64,000 nucleotides of DNA from Pseudoxanthomonas composti (GTDB taxonomy: Bacteria > Pseudomonadota > Gammaproteobacteria > Xanthomonadales > Xanthomonadaceae). Numbering within the stretch: the first letter of the stretch is position 1; every line of letters starts with the position of its first letter. Below, in pieces: positions 1-8,292 of this stretch. The position numbers and the translations under genes were made by a program. The notes beneath the pieces were generated by a model. The model was given only the letters and a program-made list of their open reading frames with translations. It had not been told where the DNA came from and ran no database searches. Location: contig NZ_SAWZ01000004.1 in NCBI RefSeq assembly GCF_004122095.1, positions 310,001 to 374,000 of the forward strand. The letters run 5' to 3'.

Positions 1-515
1 GCGAGGGACTGCTGCTCTGGGTCGGCAGCACCAGCACGCGCGGGGGCACCCCGCCGTTCCTGGCGCCGTACTTCGCGGCCAAGGCGGCGATGGATGCCCT
101 GGCCGTCAGCTATGCCAGCGAACTGGCGCGCTGGGGCATCGAAACCAGCATCCTCGTGCCGGGCGCCTTCACCCAGGGTACCAACCACTTCGCCCACAGC
201 GGCAAGCCGGCTGATGAGGCGCGCGCGGAGGACTACGAGACCGGCGCCACGCAGGGCCTGGCCAGGCAGGCCAGCGACGGACTGGCAGCGGCCGAGCCGC
301 CCGGAGCCGATGTGGCCGACGTGGCCCGCGCGATGGTGGACATCGTCGATACCCCGCGCGGGCAGCGCCCGTTCCGCGTGCATGTGGACCCCAGCGATGA
401 CGGCGCGGCGGTGGTCAACGCCGTGGCCGACCGGGTGCGCGCGGAGTTCCTGCGCCGCATCGGCTTGGGCGACCTGCTGCGGACGCGCCATGCCGGCGAC
501 CAAGCTTCGCTCTGA
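1..515 (+). CDS. SDR family oxidoreductase, 3' part
   Basis: The 5' end lies outside the window; the reading frame is open from base 3 and gives 170 residues. It is the C-terminal two thirds of a classical short-chain dehydrogenase/reductase. A strand ending in a GST-S segment is followed by Y-F-A-A-K, the YxxxK catalytic motif, and by the usual helix and the V-P-G-A-F substrate-loop region. Such enzymes are cytosolic and use NAD(P)H to interconvert alcohols and ketones; the substrate cannot be read from the sequence. A tautomerase gene follows 27 bases downstream on the same strand and may be co-transcribed. Confidence 0.85.
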   Translation, partial: EGLLLWVGSTSTRGGTPPFLAPYFAAKAAMDALAVSYASELARWGIETSILVPGAFTQGTNHFAHSGKPADEARAEDYETGATQGLARQASDGLAAAEPPGADVADVARAMVDIVDTPRGQRPFRVHVDPSDDGAAVVNAVADRVRAEFLRRIGLGDLLRTRHAGDQASL

Positions 516-542
516 TCCACCAATCCCAAGGAGTTCAACCCT

Positions 543-758
543 ATGCCATTTGCCAACTACAAATTTCCCGAAGGCCTGCTCGATGCCGCCCGCAAGGAAG
601 ACCTGATCCACCGCACCACCGCCCTGTTCGTCGAGTACTTCGGCGAAGGCGTGCGTCCCTACAGCATGGTGCTGGTCGAGGAAGTCACCGACGGTGGCTG
701 GGGGCGGGCCGATGAGACCTTGACCCTGGCCAAGATGGGCTTGCCTGCGAAGAAGTGA
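543..758 (+). CDS. 4-oxalocrotonate tautomerase-like small protein
   Basis: A 71-residue protein beginning Met-Pro. Tautomerase-superfamily enzymes use the N-terminal proline, exposed when Met is removed, as the catalytic base, and their monomers have this length and a beta-alpha-beta order. The segment around residues 38-52 (RPYSMVLVEEV) fits the second strand. Family members act as cytosolic oligomers on keto-enol substrates. It sits 27 bases after the SDR gene, preceded by an AAGGAG-like ribosome site, so the two probably form a small redox operon. Family assignment is good; the substrate is unknown. Confidence 0.7.
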   Translation: MPFANYKFPEGLLDAARKEDLIHRTTALFVEYFGEGVRPYSMVLVEEVTDGGWGRADETLTLAKMGLPAKK

Positions 759-841
759 TGACCAGACTCTGGCTCGAGCGTTGAGCTGTCGTCTGGATGG
801 CTTTCATCGTTGCCATGCGCCGCGGGGGCCCGAGGCATCCA

Positions 842-968
842 GGTGGACAAGCTTCGCGTCATCCACCCTACGTAGGGTGGATGACGCTCTTTCATCCACC
901 ATCGCCGCGAACGGACATCACGCGCATCGTCAACAAGCGCGTAGGATGGATGGCGCCTTCCATCCACC
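842..968. repeat. Dispersed three-hairpin repeat (GGTGGACAAGCTTCGCG family), copy 1
   Basis: This fills the gap between two convergent genes (759-1115). The unit has a stem GGTGGAC/ATCCACC around an AAGCTTCGCG loop, the palindrome CCCTACGTAGGG, and a second stem GGTGGATGA/TCATCCACC. A degenerate half-unit with GGATGGATGG/CCATCCACC follows at 941-968. The same unit recurs at 3627, 3746, 7491-7846, 59681, 59813 and 59932. The remainder of the gap holds nothing I recognise. Confidence 0.85.
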
Positions 969-1115
969 ACCGCCGCCCAACGGAAAGCCGGGGTGAGGTG
1001 GCGTGCCGGCTTGCCGGTGGTGATTGCACGCATGTTTCCGCCCTGGGCCGGTCGAACCGCTGCGATCACCTCAGCCGAGACGCGGCAGCTCGTCGCGCCC
1101 AGGCTGCCTAGCGCT

Positions 1116-1586
1116 TCAGATCGTCCCCTCGGCCACCAGCTCCCGCGTGTGCTTCAGCGTGGAGGCGATGGCGGCGGCGAAGCCGTTCTCGCTGTCCATC
1201 CAGGCCTGTGCCGCCGCCACCTCCGGCGCGTCGGGCGCTTTGCCGGGCAGCCCGATGTAGGCGTAGAAGCGCAGCTGCAGTTCGCCGTGGTCGCCTTCAA
1301 CCAGCTCGTTGACGATGACGCCTTCGCGCGGGCTCTTGACCTGGAAGAAGCTGAGCTTGCTATCGGTGAAGCTGATGATCTCGGTGATGTCATCGCCCAG
1401 GATGGTGGCTTGCCGCACCAGGTGCGAGGAGCTTTCTTCGATGATCGCCGAATCGGTGCATTCGCCCGGCGGGAAGAAGCGCTGCGGTTCGCGTGCCTTG
1501 TGCATGAGGCCGGCCCACAGCTGCGCGCGGGTGAGGGGAACCTGGCCGGGTGCGTTCACTGGCAAGGTGGCGGAGGAATAGATCAT
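1116..1586 (-). CDS. AtaL-like (DUF1857) SRPBCC-fold protein
   Basis: A 156-residue protein starting MIYSSATLPVN. The opening pattern, strand, then P-L-T-R-A-Q-L-W-x-G-L, then F-P-P-G, matches the DUF1857/AtaL-like family, a START/SRPBCC fold that binds hydrophobic ligands; biochemical roles are mostly undefined. The open frame runs further upstream, but ATG at 1586 has GAGG eight bases before it and fits the family start. It lies 38 bases downstream of the NmrA-type gene on the same strand, so the two are probably one transcript, divergent from the LysR gene at 2593. Confidence 0.75.
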   Translation of the reverse strand: MIYSSATLPVNAPGQVPLTRAQLWAGLMHKAREPQRFFPPGECTDSAIIEESSSHLVRQATILGDDITEIISFTDSKLSFFQVKSPREGVIVNELVEGDHGELQLRFYAYIGLPGKAPDAPEVAAAQAWMDSENGFAAAIASTLKHTRELVAEGTI

Positions 1587-1624
1587 GTCGATGTCCTCAA
1601 GAAAGGAGTGCGTCAGTTCGGGCT

Positions 1625-2494
1625 TCACGCCGCCGAGGCGATGCCTGCAACGAAGTCGCGATAGCTGCGCAGCGGGCGTCCAAGCAACTGCGCAAGGCGT
1701 TGCACGTCGCCGGCCTCGGGCACCATGCCGTCGCTGAGGAAGCGCTCTGCCATCTGGCGCATGTCGTAGGCCATCCAGGCGGGCATGAACTGGCGCAGGT
1801 TCTGCTCGAACGCGGGGGTCTGGTCGCCGCCGTAGGCGATGTGCCGGCCCAGCACCTCGGACCAGGTACGCGCGGCGTCCTCGCCGGTGAGCGTGTCCGG
1901 GCCCACCAGGTTGAGGCGGGTCAGCGGCTGGTCTTCTGGCGCCTGGTCCCGGGCCAGCAGCTCGATCGCGGCGATCTCGCCGATATCGCGCGCATCGATC
2001 ATCGCCAGGCCCTTGCCGCCGATCGGCATCGGATACACGCCATGGCCCAGGATCACATCCTTGACCGTCCACTCGTTGTCCATGAAGTAGGCGGGGCGCA
2101 GGACGGTGGCGCTGAAGCCCATCTGCTCGATCATGCGCTCCACGCCGAACTTGGCGGCGAAGTGCGGCACATTGACGTAGCGGTCGCTGTGGATGACCGA
2201 CAGATAGACCACGCGCCTGATGCCCACCTCGCGCGCCACGTTCAGCGCGACCAGCGCCTGGGTGAACTCATCGGCCGCCACGGCGTTGAGCAGGAACAGC
2301 GTGGTCACGCCCTGGAAGCCTTCGCGCAGGGCGTCCACATCCAGCAGGTCGCCTTGCACGAGGTCTATGCCCGCGGGCAGCTGCGCGGTGTCGGGGTTGC
2401 GGGCCAGCGCGCGCACTCTGGCGCCACGCTGGATGAGTTGCTGGACGACATGGCGGCCGACATGTCCGGTGGCGCCAGTGACGAGGATGGTCAT
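1625..2494 (-). CDS. NmrA-type NAD(P)-binding protein
   Basis: A 289-residue atypical SDR. The N-terminus carries a Rossmann TGATGHVG loop (residues 6-13), followed by the ARNP strand that contacts the NADP phosphate, and no classical YxxxK motif. This fits the NmrA/HSCARG group, whose members are NADP sensors or quinone-type reductases. ATG at 2494 is chosen over an upstream GTG because GGAG lies eight bases before it. It is the first gene of a pair with the DUF1857 gene and is divergent from a LysR regulator across 98 bases, which suggests control by that regulator. Confidence 0.85.
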   Translation of the reverse strand: MTILVTGATGHVGRHVVQQLIQRGARVRALARNPDTAQLPAGIDLVQGDLLDVDALREGFQGVTTLFLLNAVAADEFTQALVALNVAREVGIRRVVYLSVIHSDRYVNVPHFAAKFGVERMIEQMGFSATVLRPAYFMDNEWTVKDVILGHGVYPMPIGGKGLAMIDARDIGEIAAIELLARDQAPEDQPLTRLNLVGPDTLTGEDAARTWSEVLGRHIAYGGDQTPAFEQNLRQFMPAWMAYDMRQMAERFLSDGMVPEAGDVQRLAQLLGRPLRSYRDFVAGIASAA

Positions 2495-2592
2495 GGGGAT
2501 CACTCCGATTGGGTTGGGTGGCCCATGGTTATTGATCCGTTTGCGGCCCGATAGCCCGTATAGTTGGACATCCCGTCTCTCTGGTGGAACAC

Positions 2593-3483
2593 ATGGACTT
2601 GCTGGCGCTGGCCGACTTCAACCTGGTGGCGCGCCATGGCGGCTTCGGCCGTGCGGCCAGGACAGCCGAGCGACCCAAGGCCACGCTGTCGCGGCGCGTG
2701 GCCGAGCTGGAGGCCAGCCTGGGCGTGCGCCTGTTCGAGCGCGGCTCACATAGCCTCAAGCTGACCCAGGAAGGCCGCGCCCTGTTCGAGCGCACCGACA
2801 CCTTGTTGACCGAGCTTGGCGAGGCCACCAGCGCGGTGGCCGCCGGCGGGGCGACTCCGCAGGGCAGGCTGCGCATCAGCGCGCCGATGCTGTTCTCGCA
2901 GATGGCGCTGGGAAAGCTGTCGGCGCAGTTCGCCTTGCGCCATCGGCAGGTGCGCTTGGAGATCACCACGGAGGACCGCCCCGTGGACATGATCGAGGAG
3001 GGCTATGACCTGGTCATCCGGGTCAACCCCGACCCCGACGAACAGCTGATCGGACGCGTGCTGCTGCGCGATCATTTGGTGGCGGTGGCCAGTCCAACGC
3101 TGCGCAAGCCGCCGCAAGGAGCCGCCGTGCCGGCCATCGTGCGCGCTTCCAGCGGGCAGACCCGCTGGGACCTGCTGACGAAGCAGGGCGCGCGCGCCAT
3201 GGAGATCGATCCGGTGCTGCGCCTGGCGTCGCTGGTCATGATCCGTGACGCCGCCCGGAGCGGGATCGGCGCGGCGGTGCTGCCCTTCTCTCTGGTCGCC
3301 GGCGATCTGCAGGCGGGCAGGCTGGTGCACTGGGGCGAGATGCGCTTGCCACCCATCGAGATCTGGGCGCTGTACCCCTCACGCCGCCTGCTCAGCGCGC
3401 GCGTGTCGGCCTTCCTGGAGTTCCTCAAGGCCGCGTTCCCGAACGGCACGCCGGAGGAGCTGGCCGCCTACGCTCAGGATTGA
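2593..3483 (+). CDS. LysR family transcriptional regulator
   Basis: A 296-residue protein with an N-terminal winged helix-turn-helix (residues about 3-60, with the recognition stretch TLSRRVAELEASLGVRLFER) and a periplasmic-binding-like effector domain (about 90-290). Cytosolic; the normal partner is a small-molecule inducer. ATG at 2593 matches the standard LysR start and has GGTGGA just upstream; a GTG three codons earlier is possible. It is divergent from the NmrA/DUF1857 pair and is the obvious candidate to regulate it and itself. The intergenic region contains TATAGT at 2559-2564, a possible -10 for this gene. Confidence 0.92.
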   Translation: MDLLALADFNLVARHGGFGRAARTAERPKATLSRRVAELEASLGVRLFERGSHSLKLTQEGRALFERTDTLLTELGEATSAVAAGGATPQGRLRISAPMLFSQMALGKLSAQFALRHRQVRLEITTEDRPVDMIEEGYDLVIRVNPDPDEQLIGRVLLRDHLVAVASPTLRKPPQGAAVPAIVRASSGQTRWDLLTKQGARAMEIDPVLRLASLVMIRDAARSGIGAAVLPFSLVAGDLQAGRLVHWGEMRLPPIEIWALYPSRRLLSARVSAFLEFLKAAFPNGTPEELAAYAQD

Positions 3484-3626
3484 CGGTGCGGGCGTTCCGA
3501 CTTCGCTGCGAAGCGGCTATGGGGCGGATTGCGCATCCGTCGATCGATCAGCGCGATCGGCGTGGCCATAGGTGTTGGCTTCGCAAGACGGGCGTGTGGC
3601 TGATTCTTGATCGGCATCGGAGGTGT

Positions 3627-3690
3627 GGTGGACAAGCTTCGCGTTGTCCACCCTACGTGGGATGGATGACGCTCTCTTCATCCGCCATCG
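3627..3690. repeat. Dispersed three-hairpin repeat, copy 2
   Basis: A full unit: GGTGGACAA, loop GCTTCGCG, TTGTCCACC forms a perfect 9-bp stem; then CCCTACGTGGGAT and a GGATGACGC...TCATCCGCC stem with one change. It lies between the convergent LysR and GST genes. Confidence 0.9.
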
Positions 3691-3745
3691 TTGTGGACCT
3701 TGGGACGTGTTTGCCTGGTTCTTGCTCGGTCGTTGCCGGAGCCGT

Positions 3746-3810
3746 GGTGGACAAGCTTCGCGTTGTCCACCCTACGTAGGGTGGATGACGCTTTGCTCAT
3801 CCACCATCGC
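3746..3810. repeat. Dispersed three-hairpin repeat, copy 3
   Basis: Almost identical to copy 2 and only 55 bases away, in the same orientation. It carries the canonical palindrome CCCTACGTAGGG and the canonical second stem GGTGGATGA/TCATCCACC with a CGCTTTGC loop. The rest of the 3484-3921 gap shows no other recognisable feature. Confidence 0.92.
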
Positions 3811-3921
3811 CATGAGGAAAAAACCGGGGTCGGAGTGCACTTTTCGAGCTTGGTCGTGCCCGTTCCGCAGGCGCGCATCCTGGGCTGCTCGGACGCCCTG
3901 CGGGGTGGGCGTTCGCGCGCC

Positions 3922-4680
3922 TCAGTCCAGCCGCATCACGCCACGGCGTGGGCTGGCGCCGCCCACGGTGGTCTCGCTGAGTGGCTCGCCCAGGGAGGCC
4001 AGCAGGGGGCGTTGTTCGTGCAGCGGCACGCGGGCGATGGTGTCTTCGATCCTGGCCAGCGCGACGAACGCGGGAAGGGCGAGCACACGATCGAGCCAGG
4101 CGGCGGTACGCGGCCAGCGCGCGGCATCGACCTGCACGCGCACGAAGGCGGCGTTGCGGAAGAAGCTCGCGACCGAGATGTCGGCGATGCTCAGCTGGTC
4201 GCCGAACAGATAGCCCTGCGCCGGCACCTGGGGTTCCAGCCAGTCCAGGCACGCGGGCAGGGCGACATCGCGCGCGTGCTCGTAGCGCGCCTGGTCGGTG
4301 TCTTCCTTGAACAGGATGCGCTTGAGCCCGCGCTGGAAGAACATGCCCCACACGATCACCTCGCCCAGGCGGGTGTCGGCGTATTCCTCCAGCCAGCGCG
4401 CCTGCGCGCGATCGCCCGGGTCCTGCGGATACAGCGAGGGCGCAGGGTGCAGGTCTTCCAGGTATTGGCAGATCACGGTGGAGTCGTTGATGACGCGATC
4501 GCCGTGGATCAGCACCGGGATGCGGCGCAGGGGACTCAGGCGTTCGAACTCGGCATTGCCCACGAACGGGGCGATGGGATCGATGCTGTAGTCCAGGCCC
4601 TTCAGTCGCAGGCAGACCAGCACCTTGCGCACATAGGGCGAGAGGTAGTTGCCGATGACGTGGTAGGTCGGTGCAGGCAT
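3922..4680 (-). CDS. Glutathione S-transferase family protein
   Basis: A 252-residue protein with a thioredoxin-like N-terminal domain (about residues 5-85) and an all-helical C-terminal domain (about 95-230). The active-site region LSPYVRKV has Ser-Pro-Tyr where bacterial GSTs place the glutathione-activating residue; RRIPVL gives the cis-Pro, and NDSTVICQYLED the Ser that binds the glutathione gamma-Glu. Cytosolic conjugation or reduction of electrophiles is expected; the substrate is unknown. It stands alone, with a REP-like hairpin upstream (4782-4851) and three-hairpin repeats downstream. Confidence 0.88.
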   Translation of the reverse strand: MPAPTYHVIGNYLSPYVRKVLVCLRLKGLDYSIDPIAPFVGNAEFERLSPLRRIPVLIHGDRVINDSTVICQYLEDLHPAPSLYPQDPGDRAQARWLEEYADTRLGEVIVWGMFFQRGLKRILFKEDTDQARYEHARDVALPACLDWLEPQVPAQGYLFGDQLSIADISVASFFRNAAFVRVQVDAARWPRTAAWLDRVLALPAFVALARIEDTIARVPLHEQRPLLASLGEPLSETTVGGASPRRGVMRLD

Positions 4681-4781
4681 GCGCGGCTCCCGGAATCGCT
4701 TGGAAGCGCAAGCCTAACGCGCGCAGCGGTTTGAAGACTGCGCGTGGGCAGACCAACGGATGTCGTCGGCACCCGGAACCT

Positions 4782-4851
4782 TGTGGGAGCGGCTTCAGCC
4801 GCGAAGAAGCCTTATCGGTAAAGCCTCTTCGCGGCTGAAGCCGCTCCCACA
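4782..4851. repeat. REP-like inverted repeat (TGTGGGAGCGGCTTCAGCCGC family)
   Basis: Two perfectly complementary 26-base arms, 4782-4807 and 4826-4851, enclose an 18-base loop. The core TGTGGGAGCGGCTTCAGCCG is seen as repetitive extragenic palindromes in many Pseudomonas and Xanthomonadaceae genomes. A second copy with one mismatch is at 51811-51884 and half a copy near 19380. It lies between two minus-strand transcription units, downstream of the 37-residue microprotein gene. Confidence 0.9.
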
Positions 4852-4915
4852 GGATCTCCTGTAAGCATGACCGCTGATGTTCAAGCCAAGAGAGACGACC
4901 ACCACAGCGGCCACA

Positions 4916-5029
4916 TCAACGCCCGCGCAGCTTCTCCACGGCCAGCTTGATGCCCACGGCCACCAGCGCCAGGACCAGTCCCGCGGCGATGGCGATCAAG
5001 GCCAGGCCCAGCATCTGCCACAGGCTCAT
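4916..5029 (-). CDS. 37-residue single-span membrane microprotein
   Basis: A short gene coding MSLWQMLGLALIAIAAG followed by LVLALVAVGIKLAVEKLRGR. Residues 5-27 form one strongly hydrophobic helix, ending in a basic tail (K, K, R, R), so an inner-membrane protein with the C-terminus in the cytoplasm is likely. GGAG lies seven bases before the ATG, a very good ribosome site. It begins 109 bases downstream of purU on the same strand and may be its last cistron. I do not recognise the family. Small size makes chance possible, but ribosome site, charge pattern and clean stop argue for a real gene. Confidence 0.6.
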   Translation of the reverse strand: MSLWQMLGLALIAIAAGLVLALVAVGIKLAVEKLRGR

Positions 5030-5138
5030 CGGGTGTCTCCATGTGGCGCGCTGTTCATCGGCGCACAGTGTGCCCGAGTGGGTGTTCAAAATCCGCTGCG
5101 CGCTGATCGGCCGGCTTGCGCGATGCCCGCGCGGGCTG

Positions 5139-5990
5139 TCAGCGGAACACCACCGTGCGATGCCCGTTGAGCAAGATGCGGTGCTCGACGTGTCGGCGCA
5201 CGGCGCGCGCCAGCACCAGCGATTCGATGTCGCTGCCCAGCCGCACCAGGTCGCGCGGGGTCATGGCATGGTCCACGCGGGCCACGTCCTGCTCGATGAT
5301 CGGGCCCTCATCCAGGTCGCTGGTGACGTAGTGGGCGGTGGCGCCGATGATCTTGACCCCGCGCGCGTGCGCCTGGTGGTACGGCTGGGCGCCCTTGAAG
5401 CTGGGCAGGAAGCTGTGGTGGATATTGATCGCGCGGCCGGCCAGCGCGGCGCACAGCTGCGGGGAGAGGATCTGCATGTAGCGCGCCAGCACCACCAGGT
5501 CGATCCGCTCGCGCTCGACCAGCGCCAGGATGGCCTGTTCCTGCGCCTGGCGGTTGAATGCATCCACCGGCAGGTGATGGAACGGCACGCCGTAGGAGGC
5601 AGCCAGCGGCGCGAAATCGGCGTGGTTGGATGCCACCGCGGCGATCTCCACCGGCAGCTGCCGGCTGTGCGTGCGGAACAGCAGGTCGTTGAGGCAGTGC
5701 CCCTGCTTGCTGACCAGCACCAGCAGGCGCGCGCGACGGCGGGCGTCATGCAGCTGCCAGTCCATGGCGTAGTCCTCGGCCAGCGGCGCGAAGCGCGCGC
5801 CCAGCGCGGCGACCGCTTCCGGTGCCGGCACGTCGAAATGCACCCGCAGGAAGAAGCGCTGGCCTTCCTCATCGCCGAACTGCTGCGCATCGAGGATGTT
5901 GCAGCCCAGCTCGAACAGCAGGCCGGACACGCGGTAGACGATGCCGGTGCGGTCCGGGCAGGACAGGGTGAGGATGTGGTCATGGCGCAT
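5139..5990 (-). CDS. purU: Formyltetrahydrofolate deformylase
   Basis: A 283-residue protein with an N-terminal ACT domain (residues 4-80, starting LTLSCPDRTGIV) and a C-terminal formyltransferase-fold domain (about 88-275). The catalytic set is visible as N189, H191 (INIHHSFLPSFKG) and D227 (SDLDEGP). PurU hydrolyses 10-formyl-THF to formate and THF, feeding formate to PurT and balancing one-carbon pools; in E. coli its ACT domain senses glycine and methionine. Length and motif spacing are complete. It is divergent from the MscS-type channel gene across 149 bases. The assignment is firm. Confidence 0.96.
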   Translation of the reverse strand: MRHDHILTLSCPDRTGIVYRVSGLLFELGCNILDAQQFGDEEGQRFFLRVHFDVPAPEAVAALGARFAPLAEDYAMDWQLHDARRRARLLVLVSKQGHCLNDLLFRTHSRQLPVEIAAVASNHADFAPLAASYGVPFHHLPVDAFNRQAQEQAILALVERERIDLVVLARYMQILSPQLCAALAGRAINIHHSFLPSFKGAQPYHQAHARGVKIIGATAHYVTSDLDEGPIIEQDVARVDHAMTPRDLVRLGSDIESLVLARAVRRHVEHRILLNGHRTVVFR

Positions 5991-6139
5991 ATGGCGAAAT
6001 CTTAGGCGGGGAATCGGCTGCGCACGACGGTTTCAGTTGCGTCCTTCGCGGGCAGCCGGTGACCGGCACGCGATGCGAGCGGCTACCATGGCGCCCCCCG
6101 CAGCCGGTCGTGTCCGGCCGCCGCCGTCGACCAAGCCCC

Positions 6140-7477
6140 ATGACCACGCCCAACCCCCACACGCAGGCCGGGCGCCTGCCGCTGGAACATCTCCTGGAAC
6201 CGCTGCAGCAGGCCTTGGCGCCGTACCCGGGCGCCTACCCGCTGGCCATGATCGCCGCGCTGCTGCTGGTGGCCTGGCTGGCCGACTGGGTGACCAAGCG
6301 GGTGCTGCTGCGCGCCCTGCTCAAGCTGCTGTCGCAGGTCAACGGCTGGCTGCGCGGGCAGGAGGGCGGCGCGCCGCTGCGGCTGCGGGTGATCCCGCGG
6401 CTGGCGCACATCGTGCCGGCGCTGGTGGTGCAGGCCGGGCTGGCCTGGATCCCGGACCTGCCCGAGAAACTGCAGGCGGTGCTGCGCGCCGGCTGCAAGG
6501 TGTTCATCGTGTGGATGGTGGCCCTGGCCATCTCCGGCGCGCTGGACATGTTCAACGAGGCCTACGAGCGCCGCGCCGATGCGCGCAACCGGCCGATCAA
6601 GGGGCTGCTGCAGGTCAGCAAGATCGTGATGTTCGTGCTGGCCGGCCTGTCGGTGGTGGCCACATTGTCGGGCGTGTCGGTCAGCCACATCGTCGCCGGC
6701 CTGGGCGCGATCATGGCGGTGCTGATCCTGGTGTTCCAGGACACGCTGCTGTCGCTGGCGGCCAGCCTGCAGATCAGCAGCGATGGCCGGGTGCGGGTGG
6801 GCGACTGGATCGAGATGCCCAGCCAGAACGCCGACGGCACCGTCACCGACATCGCCCTGCACACCATCACCGTGCAGAACTGGGACATGACCATCTCCAC
6901 GGTGCCGACCAAGAAGCTGATCAGCGAGTCGTTCAAGAACTGGCGCGGCATGTACGAGGCCGGCGGCCGCCGGATCAAGCGCTCGTTGCAGCTGGACCAG
7001 CACAGTGTGCGCTTCCTGGACGGCGCCGAAGTCGAGCGGCTGCGTCAGTTCCCGCTGCTGGACGCCTGGGTCGATCAGAAACAGCAGGAGTTCGCCGAGT
7101 GGAAGGCGCGCTTCACCGAGCGGGGCCTGACGCCCACGCTGGAGCGGCGCCTGACCAACCTCACCGCGTTCCGCGCCTATGTGGACCAGTACCTCAGGCA
7201 CCATCCCAAGCTGAAGCCGGAGATGCTGATGTTCGTGCGCGAGCTGCAGCCCGGCGCCAACGGCGTGCCGGTGGAGATCTGGTGCTTCGCCAGCGAGACC
7301 GGCATCGTCGGCTACGAGGCCATCCAGGGCGATGTCATCGACCACCTGCTGGCGGTGTTGCCGCTGTTCGACCTGCACGTGTTCCAGGTCTCCAGCGACG
7401 CGATGCTGATGCGCGATGGCCAGGCCACCAGCGGCGAGCAGCGCCGCATCCTGGCGGCGATCACCGGAGGCGGTTGA
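6140..7477 (+). CDS. MscS-type mechanosensitive channel (YbdG-like)
   Basis: A 445-residue membrane protein. Hydrophobic helices lie near residues 33-52, 93-113, 132-150 and 178-200; then comes the pore helix and the MscS beta-domain signature (FQDTLLSLAASLQI...VRVGDWIEM). The long soluble C-terminal part after the MscS domain, including VPTKKLISESFKNWRGM, resembles the YbdG subgroup. Such channels gate on membrane tension during hypo-osmotic shock and sit in the inner membrane. ATG at 6140 is preferred; a GTG 27 codons earlier keeps the frame but adds an Arg/Pro-rich, unlikely N-terminus. Monocistronic and convergent with the XVIPCD gene. Confidence 0.9.
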   Translation: MTTPNPHTQAGRLPLEHLLEPLQQALAPYPGAYPLAMIAALLLVAWLADWVTKRVLLRALLKLLSQVNGWLRGQEGGAPLRLRVIPRLAHIVPALVVQAGLAWIPDLPEKLQAVLRAGCKVFIVWMVALAISGALDMFNEAYERRADARNRPIKGLLQVSKIVMFVLAGLSVVATLSGVSVSHIVAGLGAIMAVLILVFQDTLLSLAASLQISSDGRVRVGDWIEMPSQNADGTVTDIALHTITVQNWDMTISTVPTKKLISESFKNWRGMYEAGGRRIKRSLQLDQHSVRFLDGAEVERLRQFPLLDAWVDQKQQEFAEWKARFTERGLTPTLERRLTNLTAFRAYVDQYLRHHPKLKPEMLMFVRELQPGANGVPVEIWCFASETGIVGYEAIQGDVIDHLLAVLPLFDLHVFQVSSDAMLMRDGQATSGEQRRILAAITGGG

Positions 7478-7490
7478 GCTGCGGCGTCGG

Positions 7491-7846
7491 GTGGGCGACG
7501 CGAAGCTTGTCCACCACGGTATGCGCGGCGGCTGCGGTAGGCGTGTCGTTGCGCCTGGATTGTCTGTCTTGCGGCGGCGGTGGATGAAGGAGCGTCATCC
7601 ACCCTACGGCTCCCCATGTTCTCGATTCGCGGCGGTGGTGGATGGAAGCGCGCCCTGACGTAGGGTGGACAACGCGAAGCTTGTCCACCGCGGTGTCCGC
7701 GGCGGCTGCGGGTGGGGTGCCGTCGCGACCGGGGTGTGCGTCTTGCGGCGGTGGTGGATGAAGGAGCGTCATCCACCCTGCGATCGTCCACGTGTCCGGT
7801 TCGCGGCGGCGGTGGATGGGAGAGCGTCATCCACCCTACGTCCACG
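7491..7846. repeat. Cluster of three-hairpin repeats, inverted orientation
   Basis: At least four partial or full units fill the convergent gap 7478-7884. GCGAAGCTTGTCCACC occurs at about 7500-7515 and 7671-7687, in the opposite orientation to copies 1-3. GGTGGATGA, loop AGGAGCG, TCATCCACC occurs twice (near 7578-7602 and 7756-7780), and a GGTGGATGG...GTCATCCACC variant is near 7811-7835. Loop sequences vary while stems stay paired. No gene is supported in this stretch. Confidence 0.88.
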
Positions 7847-7884
7847 TTGTTCGTCTTTGCGCGGTGGTAGCTGCGCGTGCGGCC

Positions 7885-8292
7885 TCAGCCGCCCTCTGCA
7901 CGCTGCGCGGCCAGCTCCCGGTATACCGCGTCCAGGCGCGCCAGCGAGGCCTCGCGCGGCATGTCCACGGCCTCCTGGGTGGTGCAGTGCGCGCGCAGGT
8001 GCGCCGGGTCGTCCAGCTCGCCCTGCACCACGAACACCAGCTCGCCCGATTCCACCTCGCCCAGGTGGCGGCTGAGCACAACGTGGTCCACCCGCTTCAG
8101 TCCGGCCCCGCGCGCCAGCGGGATCAGGCGCAGGACCATGCGCTCGCTGATCGCATCCGGCTCACGGCCGCACTCGGCGTCCAGCGCATGCACGCCGCGG
8201 CGAATCTGCAGGTAGAGGCGGTGATCCGGGTGCTCGGCGTGTTCAGGTCCGATCACCGCGGCCTCGGTCGCCACCTGGGGCACCTCGGTCAC
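7885..8292 (-). CDS. Stand-alone XVIPCD protein (X-T4SS effector tag domain)
   Basis: A 135-residue protein that is nearly all one domain. Residues 17-125 show the XVIPCD signature: HPDHRLYLQIRRGVHALD, then GLKRVDHVVLS (64-74), then VFVVQGELDDPAHLRAH (86-102) and a final T-Q-E-A-V...S-L-A-R-L helix. In Xanthomonas-type T4SS this domain is the C-terminal tag that binds VirD4 and directs antibacterial effectors out of the cell. Here there is no room for a toxin domain: the only in-frame start is GTG at 8292, an in-frame stop lies 28 codons upstream, and lpxO begins 136 bases away. It may be a remnant, a decoy or adaptor, or a very small effector. No immunity lipoprotein is adjacent. Confidence 0.72.
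   Translation of the reverse strand: MTEVPQVATEAAVIGPEHAEHPDHRLYLQIRRGVHALDAECGREPDAISERMVLRLIPLARGAGLKRVDHVVLSRHLGEVESGELVFVVQGELDDPAHLRAHCTTQEAVDMPREASLARLDAVYRELAAQRAEGG

Noticed and set aside
842-978. CRISPR array
   Set aside because: Units are self-complementary and not separated by regular unique spacers; no cas genes.
1116-2072. Extended 318-codon version of the DUF1857 gene
   Set aside because: The extra N-terminus overlaps the NmrA gene and is low-complexity; a good ribosome site marks the start at 1586.
7312-7845. Minus-strand frame across the repeat cluster
   Set aside because: It encodes repeated peptides made by the hairpin repeats and overlaps the channel gene.
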